Source of the DNA: Candidatus Yonathbacteria bacterium
GTDB taxonomy: Bacteria; Patescibacteriota; Minisyncoccia; Phycocordibacterales; UBA1550
Direction of reading: 5' to 3'
Length of the DNA stretch: 5,107 bases
Assembly: GCA_003489395.1 (NCBI GenBank)
Contig: DNMN01000054.1
Location: 1 to 5,107, forward strand
Made by a program: the position numbers and the translations under genes. This document shows positions 1 through 5,107 of the stretch, one piece after another. Position 1 is the stretch's first letter. Each line of letters opens with the position of its first letter. The notes under the pieces are model-generated. The model did not search any database. It saw nothing but the letters and a program-made list of their open reading frames with translations, and was not told where the DNA came from.

Positions 1-3000
1 TCCACAAGCGCGCGCCCATCATCGTTCGTTTGAACGAAAAGTTCCACCACATCCGATGGGGTGAGTCCTGTTTGCTTGCGGAGTTCCTGCACAGTGCGAA
101 GCAAATCTCTGTATTGACCTTTGCGTTTAAGCGCGGGAGTGATGTTTGTATCAAGCTCTATCGCAAGCTCCCCAGCATCAATTACAACCTCCTCCACGTT
201 GAGCTCGTCAAGAATAATGTCCGCCAATTCTTTCTTCCCAACAAGAAGCGTGTCTTTTATTGTGAGCTTTGCGAGAGGTTGTCGCACTTTGATACCAGCT
301 TTTGCGCGCGCCTCAAGAGCAAGCGACACCACACGACGCGCCTGTGCCATAGAAGCGAGGTCTGCATAATTTGGCTCTGCGAAAGTCGGCCACGAATCCA
401 GGTGCACGCTTTCCTTCGCGCCTTGAAGACTCTGGTAAATATGTTCAGCGAGAAAAGGCATCACAGGCGCCAAAAGTTTTGAAAACTCAAGGAGAACAAC
501 TCGCGTGGTGCTAAGCGCTTCAGCGCGCTCTTTTGGTTCATCAGACTTAAAGCGGTCGCGTGAACGGCGAATATACCAAGTGGAAAGGTCGTCAACAAAA
601 AGCCCTATCGGGTTCACCGCGCGGTCAAGCTCGTATCTGTCAAAGGCGCCTGTCATCTCTCCGCCAAGCTCGGCAAGTCGCGCGAGAATCCAGTGGTCAA
701 GCGGATTTGTGTGTACTGAACGCACTTCCGGAGTCTCCGCACTATAAAGCTCATAAAAAGACAACACATTCGTAATACGCATTGTTATTTTTTTCACTAC
801 CTCGTCAACACCGCGCTCGGAAAAAGCCAGGTCCTCCGCATGCACAATAGGAGACGAGAGCATATAATAACGCACAGCGTCCGCGCCATACTTATTTATT
901 ACATCCACTGGGTCGGGATAATTCTTGCGACTCTTTGACATCTTTTGTCCATCCTCCGCGAGCGTCATTCCGTTTACAATGACATTCTTAAACGGAGCTT
1001 TGCCAAAGAGCGCGATAGAGAGAACCATCATAGAGTAAAACCATCCACGCGTTTGATCCACACCCTCCGCAATAAAATCCGCGGGAAAATTCTTTTCAAA
1101 AAGTTCCTTGTTTTCAAATGGATAGTGAAACTGAGCGTACGGCATTGAGCCAGATTCAAACCAGCAGTCAAACACGTACGGCACACGTGTCATTTGACCA
1201 CCGCACGCGCACAGCACTTCCACCTTGTCTATATACGGCAAGTGTAAATCAAATTCAAAATCCGCGTTGTGCGGAAAGGGCGCGTACTGGATTTCTTTTA
1301 CCTCTCCTGTCGCGACAAAATCCTCTTTGCCGTCTTTTATCTCTACCCCGCGCGAGATACCCGCGCCTTCTATTCCTGTCATAAGCATCCAAATCGGATA
1401 CTCGTGCGTGACAATAAGAATAGTTTTGCCTGAATATTCCTTCTCAAGATCTTCCAAGAATAACATCACTCTACGCTTCACATCAAGCAGATTCTCCCCT
1501 CCCTCCGGCCTCTTTGTAAACTTTTCCGCCATTGAAACAAAATGCCCGCGGTATTCATCAATTGACCTTCCGTCAAAAACCCCCGTGTCAATTTCCTTGA
1601 TGCGTTCATCAACGATAATTTTTTTAGTATCAAAACCAATAACTCCTGCGACTATCTCCGCGGTCTCCTTTGTGCGAACAAACGGCGAAGTAATGATAAT
1701 ATCAATTTCATTATTTTTTAGTTTCTTACCAGTTTCCTCCACAAGCATTCGGCCGTTTGAGGTCAAGCCGTACGCGGAGCTTCCGTCTATTTTTGAACTT
1801 ACGATTCTCTTTACGTTGCTCTCCGCCTCGCCGTGACGCATTACAATATATTTGCTTCCCGACTTTTTTGTTCGCTCCGAAAGCTCCACTCGTGAGCCTA
1901 GCACTTCGCGCGCCTCGCATTTTTCGCACTGCCACACAGGAATAGGCGCCCCCCAGTAACGCGAACGAGAAATTGCCCAATCGCGCGCGCCTTCCAACCA
2001 CTTTCCATAACGTCCGTCACGCATATTTTTTGGCACCCAAGAAGTTTTTGCGTTTTCAGAAAGCAGTTTGTCTTTGAGTTCAGGAACCTTCACAAACCAG
2101 GACTCCGCCGAATAGTTTAAAAGTGGTGTCTCGCATCGCCAACAATGCGGATATGCGTGAACAATTTTTTCTTTTGAAAAAAGAGCGCCTATGCTGGCAA
2201 GATGTTTGATGATTAAAATATCTGTCGCTTGATGTCCGTCCTTCTCGTCGGACTTTGGTTTTACAGACACGCCGGCAAAATCACGGACTTCTTTTTTCAT
2301 CGTGCCGTCCATTGCCACATGTTGAACAAACGGCAAATTTTCCTTCGCGCCGAGATTCATATCGTCTTCGCCAAATGCGGGCGCAATGTGCACCACACCT
2401 GTACCGCTTTCCATCGTCACAAAATCCGCTCCGTAAACCTTCCACCCATTCTCGCGGTTGTCCAGCGTTCCCTGCTCTGAATAATAATTAAAAATTGGTT
2501 TGTACTCTACGCCAACGAGTTCAGAGCCTTTCATTTTGGAAATAATTGCGTACTCTTTTCCAACGAGAGCCTTCTCCGCGCGTTCTGACGCCAAAATATA
2601 TTTCTCATCCCCTATTGCGACTTTTATATACTCTGCGTCTGGAGAAACTGCGAGAGCCACATTTCCTGGAAGAGTCCACGGGGTCGTAGTCCACGCAAGG
2701 ATAAAAGTACCCGACTCTTTCACGAGCTCAAACTTCGCTGTGACGGAAATATCAGTTATGTCTTTGTAGTTGCTTGTTACCTCATTATTTGAAAGCGTGG
2801 TCTCGCATCTTGGGCAAATATGCATCGGCTTAAAGCCTTGATATACGAGACCTTTATTAAAAAGCTCTTTGAATGCCCACCACACGCTCTCGGTATAGTT
2901 TGCATCCATCGTGCTGTATGAATGCTCCATATCAACAAACCTACCGATGCGCGGGATGAACTTTTTCCATTCGGCATCATAACGATACACCGACGCGCGG

Positions 3001-3374
3001 GAAGCCTCGTTAAATTTTTCCACACCGTATTCTTCAATGTCTTTTTTGTGTTCAAGACCGAGCTCTTTTTCTATGAGATTTTCGATTGGAAGCCCGTGGC
3101 AATCCCAGCCCCATACACGGCGAACATACCGCCCACGCATTGTTTGGTAGCGAGGAATAGTGTCCTTGATTGTGCTTGCGAGCATATGCCCGTAGTGCGG
3201 GAGCCCAGTCGCAAAAGGCGGACCGTCATAGAAAACAAATTCCTCCCCGCCATTTGTTTGTTCAAGCGATTTTTCAAAAATATGCGAAGATTGCCAGCTC
3301 GCAAGAGTTTCCTCCTCGCGCTTTGCAATGTCCGAAATAATTTTCTCATTTTTCCCTTCTTTTTCCTCATTCAT
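1..3374 (-). CDS. ileS: Isoleucyl-tRNA synthetase with an inserted histidine phosphatase domain (C-terminus off the window)
   Basis: Cytoplasmic class I aminoacyl-tRNA synthetase that charges tRNA-Ile with isoleucine using ATP. The frame is open for 1124 codons from ATG at 3374, and an in-frame TGA lies two codons before that ATG, so the start is well fixed. Seen in order: the N-terminal Rossmann half with HYGH at residues 60-63 and GWDCHGLPIE after it; a CPRC pair at 187-190; the CP1 editing domain with TTTPWTLPGN near 229-238 and HIAPAFGEDD at 329-338 (H329 and D338 match the editing His and Asp by motif); HCWRC at 410-414; RYWGAPIPVW at 472-481; a CxxC pair at 483-486; a histidine phosphatase insert at about 505-705; DLHLPYID at 709-716; a CxC pair at 722-724; DCWFESG at 736-742; KMSKS at 811-815; then the helical anticodon-binding domain from about 890. 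The family normally has about 1000-1070 residues; the insert explains the greater length. The motifs resemble the eukaryote/archaea-like clade rather than the E. coli type. Perhaps 50-80 C-terminal residues are missing. Confidence 0.97.
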   Translation of the reverse strand, partial: MNEEKEGKNEKIISDIAKREEETLASWQSSHIFEKSLEQTNGGEEFVFYDGPPFATGLPHYGHMLASTIKDTIPRYQTMRGRYVRRVWGWDCHGLPIENLIEKELGLEHKKDIEEYGVEKFNEASRASVYRYDAEWKKFIPRIGRFVDMEHSYSTMDANYTESVWWAFKELFNKGLVYQGFKPMHICPRCETTLSNNEVTSNYKDITDISVTAKFELVKESGTFILAWTTTPWTLPGNVALAVSPDAEYIKVAIGDEKYILASERAEKALVGKEYAIISKMKGSELVGVEYKPIFNYYSEQGTLDNRENGWKVYGADFVTMESGTGVVHIAPAFGEDDMNLGAKENLPFVQHVAMDGTMKKEVRDFAGVSVKPKSDEKDGHQATDILIIKHLASIGALFSKEKIVHAYPHCWRCETPLLNYSAESWFVKVPELKDKLLSENAKTSWVPKNMRDGRYGKWLEGARDWAISRSRYWGAPIPVWQCEKCEAREVLGSRVELSERTKKSGSKYIVMRHGEAESNVKRIVSSKIDGSSAYGLTSNGRMLVEETGKKLKNNEIDIIITSPFVRTKETAEIVAGVIGFDTKKIIVDERIKEIDTGVFDGRSIDEYRGHFVSMAEKFTKRPEGGENLLDVKRRVMLFLEDLEKEYSGKTILIVTHEYPIWMLMTGIEGAGISRGVEIKDGKEDFVATGEVKEIQYAPFPHNADFEFDLHLPYIDKVEVLCACGGQMTRVPYVFDCWFESGSMPYAQFHYPFENKELFEKNFPADFIAEGVDQTRGWFYSMMVLSIALFGKAPFKNVIVNGMTLAEDGQKMSKSRKNYPDPVDVINKYGADAVRYYMLSSPIVHAEDLAFSERGVDEVVKKITMRITNVLSFYELYSAETPEVRSVHTNPLDHWILARLAELGGEMTGAFDRYELDRAVNPIGLFVDDLSTWYIRRSRDRFKSDEPKERAEALSTTRVVLLEFSKLLAPVMPFLAEHIYQSLQGAKESVHLDSWPTFAEPNYADLASMAQARRVVSLALEARAKAGIKVRQPLAKLTIKDTLLVGKKELADIILDELNVEEVVIDAGELAIELDTNITPALKRKGQYRDLLRTVQELRKQTGLTPSDVVELFVQTNDDGRALV
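1260..1853 (-). other. Histidine phosphatase (phosphoglycerate mutase-like) domain inserted within IleRS
   Basis: This segment encodes about residues 505-705 of the synthetase and has the full signature of the histidine phosphatase superfamily, clade 1. Seen: a first strand KYIVMRHGEAESN with the RHG motif at 513-515 (H514 would be the phospho-accepting His); LTSNGRMLVEETG; SPFVRTKETAEIV with the second Arg at 567; KEIDTGVFDG with the general-acid Glu at 594; RPEGGENLLDVKRRV; and ILIVTHE with the second His at 657. A final strand, GEVKEIQY, precedes the return to synthetase sequence. The core length fits a complete small phosphatase domain. Frame is kept on both sides and there is no internal stop, so this is a fusion by insertion rather than a neighbouring gene. 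The substrate cannot be read from the sequence. Because the catalytic residues are all present, activity is likely (inference). Confidence 0.93.
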
Positions 3375-3382
3375 ATTTCTTC

Positions 3383-3411
3383 AGAATACCACAAACACTG
3401 TCTTGCTCCAA
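3383..3411 (-). promoter_or_regulatory. Possible ileS promoter
   Basis: On the minus strand TTGGAG (3411-3406) and TATTCT (3388-3383) are spaced by 17 bases, a weak match to a sigma-70 type promoter. Transcription would begin within a few bases of the ileS ATG at 3374, giving a leaderless or nearly leaderless message. A GAAG about five bases before the ATG is the only Shine-Dalgarno-like sequence. Both boxes are poor matches, so this is a candidate only; ileS may instead be read from the upstream gene. Confidence 0.25.
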
Positions 3412-3443
3412 AATGATTGCTTGTTTACCTAATCAGTTACTTC

Positions 3444-3477
3444 CCAGCAAATTCTCACGATAGCGAGAATTTGCTGG
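3444..3477. repeat. 34-bp palindromic repeat, copy 1
   Basis: Arms CCAGCAAATTCTC and GAGAATTTGCTGG (13 bp, perfect) surround the 8-base centre ACGATAGC. Its reverse complement equals the 34-bp core of the palindrome at 4144-4181 except for one base near the centre, so the two copies are in inverted orientation on either side of the PaaX/Cas2-like gene. It lies 40 bases after that gene's stop and about 70 bases before the ileS ATG. No T-run follows on either strand, so it does not look like an intrinsic terminator. It could be a protein-binding operator or a dispersed hairpin repeat. Confidence 0.85.
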
Positions 3478-3517
3478 AGGAGAAATGAGCTTAAATGATC
3501 TACTACTCTGTGTATTT

Positions 3518-4099
3518 TTAAAGTAGCTTGAAATACCTCCTGAGTTCTAGGGCATTATCAATTTCTGTGGCAACAATAAAACGCACAAACCTACGTGCCT
3601 GGTAAAATTCTGTAACGTACTCAATTTCCTTCGCGCATGGGTATGGGTGCACAAATACCGATTTCTGGAATTCATAAAATCCCATATTTTTGAAGTGCAT
3701 TCGTAGCGCGTCCCTAGTGTGTTTGAATTTCTCAGGAACATCAAACATTACAATTCGCCATTTGTTGTCCCACTGTTCTGGTATTTTTAATTCAATATTT
3801 TCTATATCATAGGTAAGTGCTAGGCGCTTCCCTTCCTTTGAAATCACTAATGTCAATGTTCCATCGTGATTGTCTTTTGTGGACACAAGTTTTGATTCAT
3901 AGAGAGACCGGATTGCGCGATTGAGAGAGTCACGGTCAATTTTCTCCCACTCCTTTCCTGTTTCTTGAACCACGCGGAAATATTGATTTGGGTTGCGCGT
4001 AAGACCAAGAGCGAGACCCGCAGACAAAAGCAGTAGTATTTTTTTCTGAAGGGCTCCTTTTTTAGGATTAATTTGATGTGTTCCTTTTTTTATACTCAT
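3518..4099 (-). CDS. PaaX-type regulator: winged helix plus Cas2-like domain
   Basis: A 193-residue protein, complete from ATG at 4099 to TAA. Residues about 15-105 look like a winged helix-turn-helix (helix KKILLLLSAGLALGL, then a basic helical part DRDSLNRAIRSLYESKLV and a DGTLTLVISKEGKR wing). Residues about 110-193 match the Cas2-like central domain of PaaX repressors: WRIVMFDVPEKFKHTRDAL with D120 at the position of the Cas2 aspartate, then GFYEFQKSVFVHPYPC and a final RFVRFIVA strand. Proteins of this form are common in CPR genomes and are often labelled Cas2 even without CRISPR; none is seen here. The most likely role is DNA-binding transcription control, but the target and any ligand are unknown. 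There is no clear Shine-Dalgarno sequence before the start. Inverted palindromes lie on both sides of the gene. The family call is from recalled sequence patterns; the regulator role is inferred. Confidence 0.88.
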   Translation of the reverse strand: MSIKKGTHQINPKKGALQKKILLLLSAGLALGLTRNPNQYFRVVQETGKEWEKIDRDSLNRAIRSLYESKLVSTKDNHDGTLTLVISKEGKRLALTYDIENIELKIPEQWDNKWRIVMFDVPEKFKHTRDALRMHFKNMGFYEFQKSVFVHPYPCAKEIEYVTEFYQARRFVRFIVATEIDNALELRRYFKLL

Positions 4100-4122
4100 G
4101 TACGTTGTGTTGTGTTTTATTT

Positions 4123-4152
4123 TGTATACATTAAGTATAACAATTCCAGCAA
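4123..4152 (-). promoter_or_regulatory. Possible promoter of the PaaX/Cas2-like gene, overlapping the palindrome
   Basis: On the minus strand TTGCTG (4152-4147) and TATACA (4128-4123) are 18 bases apart, and the ATG follows at 4099 after an A-rich stretch with no G-rich ribosome-binding site. The -35 box lies inside one arm of the palindrome at 4138-4187, so a protein bound there would block it. The -10 box is a good match and the -35 box a partial one. An alternative -10, TATACT, lies just upstream but has no matching -35. Confidence 0.4.
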
Positions 4153-4187
4153 ATTCTCGCTATCGCGAGAATTTGCTGGAATTGTTA
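4138..4187. repeat. Perfect 23-bp-stem palindrome, copy 2
   Basis: A 50-bp inverted repeat: two 23-base arms, perfectly complementary, around the 4-base centre TATC at 4161-4164. The inner part is the 34-bp core also present, inverted and with one base changed, at 3444-3477; the outer AATTG/CAATT extension is unique to this copy. It ends about 40 bases before the start of the PaaX/Cas2-like gene and overlaps its candidate promoter. No T-run follows, and the terminator of the preceding gene is a separate hairpin, so termination is an unlikely role. Operator or dispersed repeat are both open. Confidence 0.92.
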
Positions 4188-4234
4188 ATTAGGCCATTAT
4201 CAGTCTATGGGGGAAAGTCCAGAAAGACAGAGAC

Positions 4235-4268
4235 GACCAAAACCCAGCCTTACGGCTGGGTTTTGGTC
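4235..4268 (-). terminator. Intrinsic terminator of the Fn3 gene, probably bidirectional
   Basis: A perfect 15-bp stem (GACCAAAACCCAGCC with its complement) and a 4-base loop begins 17 bases after the Fn3 gene's stop codon. The GC-rich inner stem CCCAGCC/GGCTGGG is flanked by AAAA and TTTT on both strands, the usual form of a rho-independent terminator that can work in both directions. The U-run is only four bases and is followed by GG, so it is not a textbook tail. Confidence 0.8.
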
Positions 4269-4285
4269 TCCCCTGTCAAACATTG

Positions 4286-5107
4286 CTAAATCTTCTGGAG
4301 GAACTTGAAGCTGTCTTCGAAGTTCTTGAAAATGATGTCTGTGATGGACTCGGTCTGCTTTGGAGTAATCACGGTGCGTGGACCGAATGAACCTTCGTTC
4401 CCGCTATCGTCTGTTGATGTAACCTTTAGGCGATAGATGGTGCCTGGTTTCAAGCTTGGGAGAATGACGCTGTGGTTCAAAACATATGAGTCTAGGACTT
4501 CATTCTTGTTCGCAAGCTCCTCTGTGTCGCCAGGAGTTCCGGCGCCTTCTTCGTAATATGCTGTGGATGTAGAAGGCTCGTCTGTCACCCATGACACTAT
4601 AGTCTGGATTCTATCTGTTCTGCCTGGAACAAGAGCGTTGTCAACCTTGAACCCTGAGATAGTTGGCGGAGTTGTGTCTGTTGATGTTGTTACAGAAAGT
4701 GGAGATCCGGCTTCAGCAATGTTGCCCTGTTCTGTCACGCCTGAAAGATTTACTTCATACGCTGTGCCTGAAGGAAGATTTTCAATCTTCATTGAGTGCG
4801 ATTTCTTTTTTGCATCATCTGTCTTGCGTCCTGCTATACCACGCTTCAAATCTTTGAACTCAACGATTGATGATGTTGGTTCCTCTGTAGTCCAAACTAC
4901 AGTGAACGAATCTTTTTTGCGTTCTACAATGGAGCCGGCAATCTTTGATGCTTTTGTAATAAATGTTACATCTGCCGATTTGCCAAGAACTTTTGGAAGA
5001 GAGAAGGCGCGCGCCTGTACATGATACTTGGTGTTACCCTTGAGACCTGTGAGTACGAGCTCGTGTGAGGTGGCTTTCTCTGTTGTATCTGATACTTCAC
5101 CAACGTA
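4286..5107 (-). CDS. Fibronectin type III-repeat protein, C-terminal part (start off the window)
   Basis: 273 residues are visible; the frame is open through the right edge, so this is only the C-terminal end of a longer protein. A TTG at 4849 is inside a domain and is not a believable start. Three Fn3-like units can be seen: a partial one at residues 1-52 (HELVLTGLKGNTKYHVQAR), a second at about 54-145 (VVWTTEEPTSSIVEF, then MKIENLPSGTAYEVNLSG), and a third at about 149-248 (VSWVTDEPSTSTAYY, then HSVILPSLKPGTIYRLKV and STDDSGNEG). The W-T-x-E-P-S-x-S strand and the L-x-PGT-x-Y strand are typical of bacterial Fn3-type beta sandwiches in secreted or surface proteins. The visible C-terminus (TESITDIIFKNFEDSFKFLQKI) has no membrane helix or sorting signal. 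Adhesion or cell-envelope roles are plausible but unproven; any signal peptide or enzyme domain would lie in the unseen N-terminal part. Confidence 0.88.
   Translation of the reverse strand, partial: YVGEVSDTTEKATSHELVLTGLKGNTKYHVQARAFSLPKVLGKSADVTFITKASKIAGSIVERKKDSFTVVWTTEEPTSSIVEFKDLKRGIAGRKTDDAKKKSHSMKIENLPSGTAYEVNLSGVTEQGNIAEAGSPLSVTTSTDTTPPTISGFKVDNALVPGRTDRIQTIVSWVTDEPSTSTAYYEEGAGTPGDTEELANKNEVLDSYVLNHSVILPSLKPGTIYRLKVTSTDDSGNEGSFGPRTVITPKQTESITDIIFKNFEDSFKFLQKI

Noticed and set aside
30..482. Plus-strand open frame of 150 codons
   Set aside because: Antisense to the anticodon-binding and C-terminal parts of IleRS; no family features.
1225..1836. Plus-strand open frame of 203 codons
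   Set aside because: It is antisense to the conserved IleRS and phosphatase coding sequence, and its translation is serine-rich with no recognisable motif.
1260..1853. Phosphatase as a separate gene between two halves of ileS
   Set aside because: The same reading frame continues through with no stop, no start signal and no frame change; positions of H514, H657 and C722 all fall in the ileS frame.
3444..3477. Rho-independent terminator after the PaaX/Cas2-like gene
   Set aside because: The hairpin has no T-run on either side, and its core sequence is repeated upstream of the gene, where a terminator would make no sense.
3444..4187. IS200/IS605-type element (hairpin ends with a small transposase)
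   Set aside because: The enclosed protein has no His-hydrophobic-His motif of Y1 transposases and matches the PaaX/Cas2-like family instead.
3444..4187. CRISPR repeats beside a Cas2 gene
   Set aside because: There are only two copies, in opposite orientation and far apart, with a gene and not spacers between them.
4098..4289. Plus-strand open frame of 63 codons between the PaaX/Cas2-like gene and the Fn3 gene
   Set aside because: It is made of the palindrome and the terminator read as codons and has no protein-like features.

Overview
This window looks like a piece of a bacterial genome from the Candidate Phyla Radiation (Patescibacteria, Parcubacteria-like). That is an inference from three things: an isoleucyl-tRNA synthetase of the eukaryote/archaea-like type, a short winged-helix plus Cas2-like (PaaX-type) regulator of the kind often seen in those genomes, and a fibronectin-III-repeat protein. 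The standard genetic code reads through all three genes. All three lie on the minus strand, so the gene order in the direction of transcription is right to left.

Layout, right to left. (1) 5107-4286: the 3' part of a gene for a protein with tandem fibronectin type III-like domains, its start beyond the right edge, followed by a strong hairpin terminator at 4235-4268. (2) 4187-4100: a 23-bp-stem perfect palindrome and a possible promoter overlapping it. (3) 4099-3518: a 193-residue PaaX/Cas2-like protein. (4) 3517-3375: a second copy of the palindrome core, inverted relative to the first and with one base changed, then a weak promoter candidate. (5) 3374-1: isoleucyl-tRNA synthetase (ileS), 1124 codons visible, its C-terminus beyond the left edge.

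The most striking feature is inside ileS. About 200 residues forming a complete histidine phosphatase (phosphoglycerate mutase-like) domain, with every expected catalytic residue present, are inserted in frame in the catalytic core of the synthetase, between the two halves of a cysteine-pair (zinc-ribbon-like) element. The second notable feature is the pair of near-identical palindromes. They bracket the PaaX/Cas2-like gene and also lie upstream of both that gene and ileS. They could be operators for the regulator, or a dispersed hairpin repeat.

No tRNA, rRNA, CRISPR array or transposase was seen. Nothing suggests that the Fn3 gene works together with ileS. The PaaX-like gene and ileS are separated by 143 bp with no clear intrinsic terminator, so read-through transcription is possible.
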